This document shows positions 9,708-17,975 of a stretch of DNA of 64,000 nt, piece by piece. Source of the stretch: Pasteurellaceae bacterium Orientalotternb1 (GTDB lineage Bacteria; Pseudomonadota; Gammaproteobacteria; Enterobacterales; Pasteurellaceae); NCBI GenBank assembly GCA_011455275.1, contig CP015028.1, positions 1 to 64,000 of the forward strand, read 5' to 3'. A model generated the notes under the pieces. That model was not told the origin of the DNA and searched no databases. It saw nothing but the letters and a program-made list of their open reading frames with translations. The position numbers and the translations under genes were made by a program. Positions within the stretch are counted from its first letter, which is position 1. Each line of letters begins with the position of its first letter.

Positions 9708-11220
9708 ATTAACTCGTTTAACTATGTTGTCCCTACTGGTTTTGTGCAGCCAAGCCATTATTGCGGAGCCTTGGGACAAGAAATTTTATAACCCCAAAGA
9801 GCTTGAAGGGGATATTGCCTTACCGATGCCCTGCGAAGGTGCGATGATTTTCCGTATGGTGAAAACAGGTTCACATAATCTCCTTGGCGATAAAGCAATC
9901 GTACTCGGCAGCGAAAGTGCTGAACAAAAGTTTGCCGAATATGCGACACCTAACTATATTTCAGGTAGCTTTTCGGAAAAAGGCGAGCGTTATTTTTTGA
10001 TGTCAAAATATGAAATTACCCAGTTGCAATATCAAGCGGTAATGAACGAAAACTGCCCGAAAGCTGAAATCAAAGCTCGCTTTCCTGTTACAAATGTGAG
10101 TTGGTTTGACGCAGTGGCGTTCAGCAATAAATACAGCGAATGGTTGTTGAAAAATCACGCAGACAAATTGCCAAAAGAAGATAACAAAGTTGGCTTTGTT
10201 CGTTTACCAACCAATACCGAATGGGAATATGCTGCACGTGGTGGGGCCGCTGTGTCTGATTCTGAATTTCGTGAACGACTTTTTCCAATGAAAGAAAGCA
10301 GCGATAAGTACATCTGGTCCACTAAAAATGCCAATGGCAAATTACAGCTTGCGGGTCAGCTTAATCCAAACCCGCTTGGCTTATTTGATATGCTTGGCAA
10401 TGTGAATGAAATGACCTTTGATGCTTTCCGAGCCAATAAACTTGACCGCTATCACGGACAAAGCGGTGGCATTACAGTACGAGGCGGAAGTTATTTAACT
10501 GGTGACAACCAAATGTCTAGTGCATATCGCATCGAACAGCCTTATTACAACGATAATGGCGAAGGATTTAAGGCGAAAGACACTGGATTTCGGGTCGTTT
10601 TTGTGACACCAATCATCACCTCGAACAACCGTTTACAACAAATTTCAAACGAGTGGCAATCTCTTGGTAAAGACAATAAACAAGATCAAGAAATTGTCAC
10701 CAATCTTGAGAAAATTACCCAAGGTGTTGAAAATAAAGAGTTGAAAAATAAGTTGAAAAGCTTAGAAGATGCGTTAAGAGCGTCTAATCAACATAAAGAT
10801 GAACAGCGGGATCAAGCGATTCGCTCCGCATTGCAACTTGGGGCATTTCTTTGCACCGATGTGTCAGATCTCAACAAACGCTATACGGAATATCAAAAAC
10901 GTTACGATACGCTATGTAGCGATGCTCAAACTGCCCTTGCGGCTTGCCCTGATATCAAAATTCAGGCTAATGAAGCCCAAAATGTGCGTGATTTTGTCTT
11001 AAAATATTATGCGGATACCTTAGTGGAAACTTCCCAAACTTATCCGCACGATATTATGAAAAAACAGATTCAGCCAGTGATTTCAAAACTGCAGAATCAA
11101 AACAAATCGAATTTGAATCAGTACGTTGATCTTTACGCCAAACACCTTGCCGATTATTACAAAACAGGCAAAATAGCACGTGAAGTTTGGTTACAAAATT
11201 GTAACGAATTAAGAAAATAG
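9697..11220 (+). CDS. secreted SUMF1/FGE-fold protein, non-catalytic
   Basis: A 507-residue protein starting at GTG 9697 (CGGAGA seven bases upstream), overlapping the permease gene by 11 bases. A Sec signal peptide ends near IIA-EP (residue 23). Residues about 50-305 form a formylglycine-generating-enzyme/SUMF1 fold: YEITQLQYQAVM, VTNVSWFDAVAF, RLPTNTEWEYAARGG, GLFDMLGNVNEM, VRGGSYL, and GFRVVFVTP. The cysteine pair that binds copper in true FGEs (after RGGS) is absent: the stretch reads RGGSYLTGDNQMSSAYR. It is therefore probably a binding or structural module. The C-terminal 200 residues hold a coiled coil (about 310-370) and a helical domain with several cysteines. Predicted periplasmic. 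Confidence 0.82.
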   Translation: MKCKLTRLTMLSLLVLCSQAIIAEPWDKKFYNPKELEGDIALPMPCEGAMIFRMVKTGSHNLLGDKAIVLGSESAEQKFAEYATPNYISGSFSEKGERYFLMSKYEITQLQYQAVMNENCPKAEIKARFPVTNVSWFDAVAFSNKYSEWLLKNHADKLPKEDNKVGFVRLPTNTEWEYAARGGAAVSDSEFRERLFPMKESSDKYIWSTKNANGKLQLAGQLNPNPLGLFDMLGNVNEMTFDAFRANKLDRYHGQSGGITVRGGSYLTGDNQMSSAYRIEQPYYNDNGEGFKAKDTGFRVVFVTPIITSNNRLQQISNEWQSLGKDNKQDQEIVTNLEKITQGVENKELKNKLKSLEDALRASNQHKDEQRDQAIRSALQLGAFLCTDVSDLNKRYTEYQKRYDTLCSDAQTALAACPDIKIQANEAQNVRDFVLKYYADTLVETSQTYPHDIMKKQIQPVISKLQNQNKSNLNQYVDLYAKHLADYYKTGKIAREVWLQNCNELRK

Positions 11221-11252
11221 TTTCCAAAATGTTCAATTCTTAGGAGAACGAT

Positions 11253-11993
11253 ATGCAATTATTTAAATTTAGCAAATCATTGCCACTTACATTGGGCTTA
11301 TCTGCGGCAGTTTTAGTGTCGGGTTGCCAAAATATGGGAGGTCTAAGCCTGGGTTCATCATCAAATGCCGACCCCTTGCTGAACAGCGGGCGCCAAGCCG
11401 AATTTTTTAGCGAATCAGGGATCAGTGCTTGTTTAACGGGTGGATTAGCTGGTGCAGCAACGGGAGCATTGGCGGGTCTAGTTACAGGAGGAGACTCAAA
11501 AGCAACAACGATTGGTGCTGCCGCTGGGGCAGTTGCTGGCTGTGGTATTGGTATGGGAGCTAACTACTATTTTGAACAGCAACGCACGAAATATGCGAAT
11601 AAAGAAGATCGCTTAAATGCCGAAATTCGAGATGTGAAAGAAACCAATAATGTAGCACGTGAAACCATTAGTGTGGCAAAAACCGTGTTAAATAAAGATA
11701 AACAGACATTGGCTGCGTTAAATAAACAAATTAAAAACAAATCTGTTGAACAAGCTAATGCGAAGAAAGAGCTTGCTCGTGTCGATGCCAACTTAAAAAC
11801 CTTAAATGAGCGTTTGTCTGTAATGAAGAAAAAACGCGATGCCTTTAAAGAGGTGGTGGTGTTAGAAAAACGTGAAGGGGCAAATGTGAAACAGCTCGAT
11901 GCTCAAATCAACACATTAAATAAACAGATCGCTGAACTTGAAAGCTTGATTACTGCAGCGTCTAAACAACGTACCGCAATTAAATTGGGATAA
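11253..11993 (+). CDS. glycine-zipper, coiled-coil lipoprotein
   Basis: A 246-residue protein with a type II signal peptide (lipobox VSGC). A glycine-zipper membrane segment follows (about 70-105, GAATGALAGLVTGG then GAAAGAVAGCGIGMG), then a charged coiled coil to the C-terminus. No aspartate stands directly after the lipobox cysteine (C-Q-N), so outer-membrane sorting is predicted. Glycine-zipper segments insert in or oligomerise at membranes. I recognise no specific family. It lies 32 bases after the SUMF1-like gene with AGGAG before the ATG, and six bases before the next lipoprotein gene; the shared architecture suggests that the two products act together. Confidence 0.75.
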   Translation: MQLFKFSKSLPLTLGLSAAVLVSGCQNMGGLSLGSSSNADPLLNSGRQAEFFSESGISACLTGGLAGAATGALAGLVTGGDSKATTIGAAAGAVAGCGIGMGANYYFEQQRTKYANKEDRLNAEIRDVKETNNVARETISVAKTVLNKDKQTLAALNKQIKNKSVEQANAKKELARVDANLKTLNERLSVMKKKRDAFKEVVVLEKREGANVKQLDAQINTLNKQIAELESLITAASKQRTAIKLG

Positions 11994-11999
11994 TTTTTT

Positions 12000-12482
12000 A
12001 TGAAATCGATCAAACTCACCTTATTTGCAATTCTTTCTGCTTATCTGACCGCTTGTAGTGCTACGCCTGAAGAATGCGACCCAACCGTTGAACTCAGCGT
12101 TTTTGGCAAAGCAGCTTGCAGTTTCTCTGGCAGCTACGATAAACGTATTGAACAGAAAGAAAAAATTCTGCTAGACGAAAAAGCCACGAGCAAAGAACTC
12201 AACAGCATTTATAGCCAAATCAAAGCACAACAGAATGCAGTCAATCAATCTACTGCACAGAAAAAAGCACAACTGGCTAAGTTGAATAAATCTGTTAATT
12301 CACTGACAGCGGATTTAAAGAAAAAAGCCGCAGGGAAATCGGGCTTAATGAAACAGATCAACGAGGTTGAACAGCAGTTGAAAAATGTGAATAACTCTTC
12401 TGCATCTGAAGCTGAAAAACAACTTGAACTGCAAAAATTGCAATCGAAGTTATCGAGTTTACAACAAGCTATTGGTATTTAA
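12000..12482 (+). CDS. small coiled-coil lipoprotein
   Basis: A 160-residue protein with a signal peptide and lipobox LTAC at residues 17-20. The rest is almost wholly helical and charged, rich in K/Q/A heptads, after a short cysteine-containing segment (C26, C38). The lipobox codons are formed by an uptake sequence (CTGACCGCTTGT at about 12047-12058). The mature protein begins C-S-A, so outer-membrane sorting is expected. No family recognised; it superficially resembles Lpp/YajG-type periplasmic spacers. It is followed by a hairpin that may trim transcription before the last gene of the cluster. Confidence 0.72.
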   Translation: MKSIKLTLFAILSAYLTACSATPEECDPTVELSVFGKAACSFSGSYDKRIEQKEKILLDEKATSKELNSIYSQIKAQQNAVNQSTAQKKAQLAKLNKSVNSLTADLKKKAAGKSGLMKQINEVEQQLKNVNNSSASEAEKQLELQKLQSKLSSLQQAIGI

Positions 12483-12491
12483 TCTAACTTG

Positions 12492-12525
12492 ATAATATCC
12501 GTAATCTCAAGATTGCGGATATTAT
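12492..12525 (+). terminator. 15-bp hairpin between lipoprotein and vWA genes
   Basis: Arms 12492-12506 and 12511-12525 pair with a single G-T wobble around a TCAA loop. Only a short T run follows (ATTATTTTC), so it may be a partial terminator, an RNA-stability element or an attenuator rather than a full stop, since the next gene in the same direction begins 20 bases later. Confidence 0.6.
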
Positions 12526-12544
12526 TTTCAGTGAGCACCTATTT

Positions 12545-14023
12545 ATGCAACGACTAGCCCGCACGCCTATCGAACCTAGCCAGCAAAATGCACTCGCCTT
12601 TCTGGCTCATTTTACTGAAATTAAACAACTATTAGCCAAACATTTACCACCAAGCACGCTAAAAGTGTTTGCTGAACCCGTGGTCAAAAATGATGTTGTT
12701 GAATGGTATTCTTCTCTCGAAGGACAACCAGTCAAACTGACCGAAAAACAGCAAGATGAAAAACTGCTCTCTAATATTCAAAATAAACTGACTTCCATTC
12801 AGAATTTAGTTTCCGAACTTAAACAGCAAAATGCCATTTCTCCTGAAAAAACCGCATTAGTTCAACAACTATTAACGTCTGCTACCCATAACACGAAAGA
12901 GATCTATGTCGTTAATGGCGAACCCGTGATTGTTGGCTGGGGATTAGGAAAAGTGGTTGAGCCACCGTCGGTTATTCCACCTGTTGCCGCAGCAGCAACC
13001 GTGCCTTTCTGGCGTAAACATTTATGGTGTTTATTGCTATTACCACTTCTTTTATTGCTACTCGGCTTTTTGCTCTGGTGGTTCTTGCTCAAAGCAAAAC
13101 CCGAAGCAACTCCACCTGTCAAAGAACCAGTTAAACAGGAAGTGGTAAAACAGCCTGAACCAGAAAAAGTACCAGAACCAGTTAAAACACCAGAGCCAGT
13201 AAAAGAGCCAGAACCGATCAAGGAAGTTGAACCCGAAAAAACGGTAGAAAAAGAGAAGCCAGTTGAAACGGTAAAAGCCCCCGAGCCAGAGCCTAAAAAA
13301 GAAGAAAAGGTTGTTGAGCCACCTAAAAAGCCAGCACCTATCTGTACAAAATCCATTACACCTGAAAAACGTCCACAAATGGTTATGGTCTTTGATAACT
13401 CGACATCTATGCTACTTTCTCTTTCCGAGAGTAAAGCATCGGTCGACGCTTTTTATGAGCGTTGGGATACGGTTGGGGTTACGGAAGCCGAATTAGAATA
13501 TATGCGTCGTGAACCACGACGGCTCACTGTAGCGAAAAGCTCGGCATCTACCATTATTGATAAGATTGACAAAAATATTGATATTGGGCTTGTTAGCTTA
13601 ACCTACTGCCCAAGCACTAATCACGGCTTCTATAGCCCAAGCAAGCGTGGGGCATTAAAACAAAAAATCCGCTCAATGTACCCAGATACCAAGAGTGATA
13701 ATTCAGGGACTGCCCTTTATGACGGTTTACAGAAAGCCGCTTCAATGGTGGATGGCAAAAACCGTGATGCCTTCATTCTCTTAATTAGTGATGGGGAAGA
13801 CTCTTGTAATAAGGATCAAAACGTCTGTAGCTTGGCTAAACAACTTGCGAAATCCAAACCAAAACTCAAAATTAATGTGGTGGATATTGGTAATACAAAA
13901 GCAGCAAGCTGTGCGGCTTCTGCCACAGGTGGGAAAGTCTTCACTGCTCAAAGCAAGCAGCAAGTGAGTAATATGATCAATAGAGCAATCCAACCAATGA
14001 TTGAAAAAGAAGAGTGTAAGTAG
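12545..14023 (+). CDS. membrane-anchored von Willebrand factor A protein
   Basis: A 492-residue protein. The N-terminal 155 residues lack a signal peptide and form a small domain with DVVEWYSSLEGQPV and VNGEPVIVGWG; this is reminiscent of SrfA-type N-terminal regions as I remember them, a weak link. One transmembrane helix follows (about 158-182), then a Pro/Glu/Lys repeat linker (about 185-265, many E-P and K-E-P units) able to span periplasm, then a vWA domain with MIDAS DNSTS (284-288), a DNSGTALYDG threonine site and LLISDGEDSC. Topology: N-domain cytoplasmic, vWA periplasmic. It closes the srf cluster and ends at a strong terminator. Paired with the secreted vWA protein it may form part of an envelope-spanning complex. 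Confidence 0.78.
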   Translation: MQRLARTPIEPSQQNALAFLAHFTEIKQLLAKHLPPSTLKVFAEPVVKNDVVEWYSSLEGQPVKLTEKQQDEKLLSNIQNKLTSIQNLVSELKQQNAISPEKTALVQQLLTSATHNTKEIYVVNGEPVIVGWGLGKVVEPPSVIPPVAAAATVPFWRKHLWCLLLLPLLLLLLGFLLWWFLLKAKPEATPPVKEPVKQEVVKQPEPEKVPEPVKTPEPVKEPEPIKEVEPEKTVEKEKPVETVKAPEPEPKKEEKVVEPPKKPAPICTKSITPEKRPQMVMVFDNSTSMLLSLSESKASVDAFYERWDTVGVTEAELEYMRREPRRLTVAKSSASTIIDKIDKNIDIGLVSLTYCPSTNHGFYSPSKRGALKQKIRSMYPDTKSDNSGTALYDGLQKAASMVDGKNRDAFILLISDGEDSCNKDQNVCSLAKQLAKSKPKLKINVVDIGNTKAASCAASATGGKVFTAQSKQQVSNMINRAIQPMIEKEECK

Positions 14024-14027
14024 CCTT

Positions 14028-14063
14028 AAAGCCCTTTAAACATTATCTTTAAAGGGCTTTTTA
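14028..14063 (+). terminator. intrinsic terminator of the srf cluster
   Basis: Perfect 13-bp arms (14028-14040 and 14048-14060) around a 7-base loop, followed by a T-rich stretch. It marks the 3' end of the gene set that enters the window at base 1. Confidence 0.85.
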
Positions 14064-14182
14064 TTATCCCAAACATCAATTGCTGATTAAAACATCATCC
14101 AACCAATAGATTTTACTTCTCATTTGAGAATTTTTACGTCATATTTATTAACAATTCAATAACAAAAGCAAAGGAGAAAATA

Positions 14183-16330
14183 ATGCAAAGACGCCACTTT
14201 ATTCAATTAAGTGCTTTAGGATTGGCAGGGTTACACTTCCCTCGTTTTGTGTTTGGAGGCGAGCAAAAACCGCTGGCACTGCCTGACGATCTTAAACACA
14301 ATCCCCTTCTTGATTTTTCGGATTTACCGAAATTTTCGCAATTCAAACCTGAATTTGTTAAGCCCGCCATTGATTTTCTACTACAACAGTGCCGTGAGGT
14401 AACGACACAAGTCGCCAAGCAAGAAACGATCACTTGGGATAGTTTCTACCTGCCGCTTGCCGATATTAACGATAAATTAGAACGGGCATGGTCGGTGGTG
14501 AGCCACTTAAAATCGGTCAAAAATAGCGATGAATTACGCAAAGCCTACGATCGTTCCCGTAAAGATCTGACCGAATACAACACTTGGGTCGGGCAGAATC
14601 CTGAACTTTATCAAGCCTATAAAAAACTCAAAGAGAGTGCTGAATTTACTACCTTCTCGGTCGCACAGCAAAAAGCAATTGATGATGCGTTACTGGATTT
14701 CAAACTTTCAGGCATCGCATTGCCGCCAGAAGATCAGAAAAAATATGCGGATCTGAAAAAACGGTTGTCTGATCTCAGCACCCAATTCAGCAACAATGTG
14801 CTCGATGCCAATATGGGCTGGAGTAAAATCATCACTGATGTCAATCAACTCAAAGGCTTGAGCGAACGGGCATTAGCGGCGGCGAAAGAGTCAGCGAAAA
14901 GCAAAAATCAAGAAGGCTACCGCTTCACCTTAGATTACCCAAGCTATTCTGCGGTGATCACTTACTGCGAAAACCGTGAATTGCGGGAAGAAATATACCG
15001 AGCCAGCAACACCAAAGCCTCGGATCAAGGCCCAAATGCAGGCAAGTGGGACAACACACCAGTCATTGATGAATTGCTCAAATTACGCCTTGAACTCGCC
15101 ACTCTACTCGGCTTTAAAACCTACGCCGACTATTCTCTCGCCACCAAAATGGCAGAAAATCCAGAACAGGTCATCGACTTCTTAAATGGCTTGGTTGCCA
15201 AAGCCAAACCACAGGCGGAAAAAGAGTTTGCGGAGCTTAAAGCCTATGCCAAACAAACCTTTAACGTGGACGACCTACAGCCATGGGATGTGGCATTCTA
15301 CAGCGAAAAACAAAAACAAACCCTTTACGCCATCAGCGATGAAGCTCTTCGTCCATATTTCCCTGAAGAAAAAGCGATTGCGGGCTTGTTCGAACTCACC
15401 AAGCGGTTGTTTAACATCAACATTAAGCAAAAAGAAGGTGTGGATGTGTGGGATCCAACGGTCAAATATTACGAATTATTCGATGAAAATAACCGCTTGA
15501 TCGCTGGTTTCTATCTCGATCTCTACGCCCGTGAACACAAACGTGGTGGGGCGTGGATGAACGACTGCATCGGTCGCCGCAAACTCGCTGACGGCACGAT
15601 CCAAATCCCTGTTGCATTTCTCACCTGTAACTTCGCCAAACCAGTTGAAGGCAAGCCATCGCTGCTGCTACACGATGAAGTGGTCACGATGTTCCACGAA
15701 TTTGGACATGGCTTGCACCATATGCTTACTCGCATTAATGTGCCGAGTGTGGCAGGGATTAACGGCGTACCGTGGGATGCAGTCGAATTCCCGAGCCAAA
15801 CCCTTGAAAACTGGTGCTGGGCGGAAGAGTCGCTCGCCTTTATTTCAAGCCATTACCAAACAGGCGAACCGCTGCCGCAAGATCTGCTGAACAAAGTCTT
15901 AGCAGCGAAAAATTATCAAGCGGCACTCTTTATGGTGCGTCAGCTCGAATTTGGCTTGTTCGATTTCCGCTTGAATTACGAATATCAACCAAACCAAGCC
16001 AACTATGTGCTGAATATGCTCAAAGACGTACAAAGCAAAGTTGCCGCCATTCCTTCGCCTGAATGGGCACGCCGCCCGCACTCTTTCACCCATATTTTCT
16101 CGGGTGGCTATGCGGCAGGCTATTACAGCTATATGTGGGCAGATGTGTTGGCAGCCGATGCGTTCTCACTGTTTGAAGAAAAAGGGATTTTGAATGCCGA
16201 AGTGGGTAAATCGTTCTTAGATAACGTGCTTTCCCAAGGCGGCTCCCGTCCCCCAATGGAATTATTCGAAACATTCCGTGGACGTAAACCGAAACTGGAT
16301 GCGTTATTGAAACAGCGTGGGATTCTGTAA
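14183..16330 (+). CDS. M3 family oligopeptidase with Tat-type signal (Dcp/OpdA-like)
   Basis: A 715-residue zinc metallopeptidase. The zinc motif HEFGH is at residues 505-509 (MFHEFGHGLHH), with the downstream EFPSQ.LENW glutamate segment and the C-terminal HSFTHIF...YAAGYYSYMW typical of the M3A family (oligopeptidase A, peptidyl-dipeptidase Dcp). It is unusual in carrying an N-terminal QRRHFIQLSALGLAG stretch, which fits a twin-arginine signal peptide with a hydrophobic core and a cleavage site near residue 25. Export of the folded zinc enzyme to the periplasm is therefore inferred. AAAGGAG precedes the ATG. Whether it is Dcp or OpdA cannot be decided here. Confidence 0.85.
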   Translation: MQRRHFIQLSALGLAGLHFPRFVFGGEQKPLALPDDLKHNPLLDFSDLPKFSQFKPEFVKPAIDFLLQQCREVTTQVAKQETITWDSFYLPLADINDKLERAWSVVSHLKSVKNSDELRKAYDRSRKDLTEYNTWVGQNPELYQAYKKLKESAEFTTFSVAQQKAIDDALLDFKLSGIALPPEDQKKYADLKKRLSDLSTQFSNNVLDANMGWSKIITDVNQLKGLSERALAAAKESAKSKNQEGYRFTLDYPSYSAVITYCENRELREEIYRASNTKASDQGPNAGKWDNTPVIDELLKLRLELATLLGFKTYADYSLATKMAENPEQVIDFLNGLVAKAKPQAEKEFAELKAYAKQTFNVDDLQPWDVAFYSEKQKQTLYAISDEALRPYFPEEKAIAGLFELTKRLFNINIKQKEGVDVWDPTVKYYELFDENNRLIAGFYLDLYAREHKRGGAWMNDCIGRRKLADGTIQIPVAFLTCNFAKPVEGKPSLLLHDEVVTMFHEFGHGLHHMLTRINVPSVAGINGVPWDAVEFPSQTLENWCWAEESLAFISSHYQTGEPLPQDLLNKVLAAKNYQAALFMVRQLEFGLFDFRLNYEYQPNQANYVLNMLKDVQSKVAAIPSPEWARRPHSFTHIFSGGYAAGYYSYMWADVLAADAFSLFEEKGILNAEVGKSFLDNVLSQGGSRPPMELFETFRGRKPKLDALLKQRGIL

Positions 16331-16340
16331 GGCGTAAAAT

Positions 16341-16386
16341 ACAAGCGGTCAGATCCGCAAAAAGTTTTGCAAATCTGACCACTTGT
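16341..16386. terminator. uptake-sequence dyad between convergent genes
   Basis: ACAAGCGGTCAGAT (16341-16354) and its near-complement ATCTGACCACTTGT (16373-16386) form a 14-bp stem with one mismatch between the peptidase gene and ftsX, followed by CAGGCTTTTT. Paired, opposed uptake sequences commonly serve as terminators in Pasteurellaceae. Confidence 0.6.
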
Positions 16387-16394
16387 CAGGCTTT

Positions 16395-17318
16395 TTAATA
16401 CTTCGCCCCAATCTTCTGAATATGGCGGTTGGTGGCGATCTTGGCGGAGAGCCAGCCGAGGAAAATGCTTAGAACAACAATCAGCAGAATTTCGCTGAAA
16501 TCAAAACCGTGGATTTCAAAGCTGACGGTAAACATATCCGCCACATAGCGAACCACGCCAGTGAAATAGCTGATGGTCGCAAGACTGAACAGCATTGCCA
16601 ATAGGCTGCCGAGCAAGCCATAAATCATTCCTGTGTAGATGAATGGACGCGAAATGAAATGGTCCGTCGCCCCAAGCAGTTGCATCACTTCAATCGACGC
16701 ACGGCTGTTCGACACATCAGAACGCACGCTGTTGCCGATCACCAAAAATACCGCTACGAACATCAATAGCGTACAAGTAATTGCCACGCGAGCGATGAGT
16801 TGGGTCAAAGCAGTGAGCTTTTCGAGCCAACCATTATCTAAGCGAACTTCTTGCACCCCTTTGATTTTTTGCAAACCGTCTCGAAAAGCGATCATATTTT
16901 CTGGCGAAGTGAAATCTTTCTTCGGTTTCAATACCACCACGGCAGGCAGTGGATTGTCGTCCAAAATATCCAATGCATCGCCAAAGCCCGACCACGAACG
17001 GAACTCGTCCAAGCTTTGCTGGCGGGAAATGTAGTTTAGGCTTTCGATTTTATCGGTATCAAAATGGCGAATTTGGTTCACCACACCTTCGACATCTTTT
17101 TCCGCTAAGTTTTTATGCAGATAGACCGTTAATTCAGGTTCAGGATAAAACTCCGCAGCGGCTTGGCTGGTGTTTTTCCACAACAAATAACTGACCGTTG
17201 GAATCGTCAGCGAGGCAGCAATCACCAACACCGTTAAAAAAGTACCGAACTTCCGTTTAATCAAATCTTGCCACACGGAACGCAAAACATAGCGAGTTTG
17301 TGTCTGTAAATTTACCAT
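16395..17318 (-). CDS. ftsX: cell division ABC transporter permease FtsX
   Basis: A 307-residue protein with an N-terminal cytoplasmic segment, a transmembrane helix near 28-48, a periplasmic loop that in this family activates peptidoglycan hydrolases through EnvC, and three C-terminal helices. It works with FtsE at the septum. It starts three bases after the ftsE stop, and ftsE in turn overlaps ftsY, giving the conserved ftsY-ftsE-ftsX order. The LLGATDHFISRPFIYTGMIY stretch matches the FtsX coupling region. Confidence 0.93.
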   Translation of the reverse strand: MVNLQTQTRYVLRSVWQDLIKRKFGTFLTVLVIAASLTIPTVSYLLWKNTSQAAAEFYPEPELTVYLHKNLAEKDVEGVVNQIRHFDTDKIESLNYISRQQSLDEFRSWSGFGDALDILDDNPLPAVVVLKPKKDFTSPENMIAFRDGLQKIKGVQEVRLDNGWLEKLTALTQLIARVAITCTLLMFVAVFLVIGNSVRSDVSNSRASIEVMQLLGATDHFISRPFIYTGMIYGLLGSLLAMLFSLATISYFTGVVRYVADMFTVSFEIHGFDFSEILLIVVLSIFLGWLSAKIATNRHIQKIGAKY

Positions 17319-17321
17319 TTT

Positions 17322-17975
17322 CTACCCCTTCAAATGCCCTTCTTCCAACACCAAACAGCGTTTCGGGCGTTGGGCAATAATTTGCGTATCGTGCGTGGCA
17401 ATCAGCACCGTGGTGCCTGCTTTATTAAATTCTTCAAACAAACGGAAAATTTCAAAAGACAATTTGTCGTCCAAGTTCCCTGTGGGTTCATCGGCAAGCA
17501 ACAGTTGCGGACGATGCACAATCGCCCGAGCAATATCGACTCGCTGCTGTTCACCGCCCGAGAGATGAAGTGGCAGGAAATTCGCTTTATTTTGCAATCC
17601 AACCCGCTCCAACGCCAAGCGGGCTTCTCGTTCTACAATCTCTTTCGGTTGCCCCATAATAATGAGCGGCAACGCCACGTTGTCGAAAATCGAGCGGTCG
17701 GTCAGCAAGCTGTAATTTTGATGCACCATACCGATTTGGCGACGTAAAAACGGCAGCTCGTGTTCTGCCAAGCGAGTGATGTCGTGTCCGTTAAACACCA
17801 CTTGTCCGCCGTTGGCACGCTCAATCCCCATAATCAGTTTAAGCAAGGTGGTTTTGCCCGCCCCCGAATGCCCTGTGATATACGCCATTTCGCCTTTGGC
17901 AAGCTCAAAGCTGATGCCCTGCAATGCGGGGCGACCGCCTTTATACGCCTTGCTTACGTTAGAAAATTTAATCAT
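17322..17975 (-). CDS. ftsE: cell division ATP-binding protein FtsE
   Basis: A 217-residue ABC ATPase: Walker A GHSGAGKTT, signature LSGGEQQRVDIARA, Walker B LLLADEPTGNLDD, H-loop ATHD. Partner of FtsX at the division septum, where ATP hydrolysis drives periplasmic amidase activation. The ATG overlaps the ftsY stop by four bases, so the two are translationally coupled. Confidence 0.95.
   Translation of the reverse strand: MIKFSNVSKAYKGGRPALQGISFELAKGEMAYITGHSGAGKTTLLKLIMGIERANGGQVVFNGHDITRLAEHELPFLRRQIGMVHQNYSLLTDRSIFDNVALPLIIMGQPKEIVEREARLALERVGLQNKANFLPLHLSGGEQQRVDIARAIVHRPQLLLADEPTGNLDDKLSFEIFRLFEEFNKAGTTVLIATHDTQIIAQRPKRCLVLEEGHLKG

Noticed and set aside
9697..11220. Functional formylglycine-generating enzyme with a sulfatase partner
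   Set aside because: Catalytic cysteines absent and no sulfatase gene in the window.
12904..13378. Two long antisense frames opposite the Pro/Glu/Lys linker of the vWA gene
   Set aside because: Low-complexity Ser/Gly/Phe translations are by-products of the repetitive linker codons; no binding site or homology.
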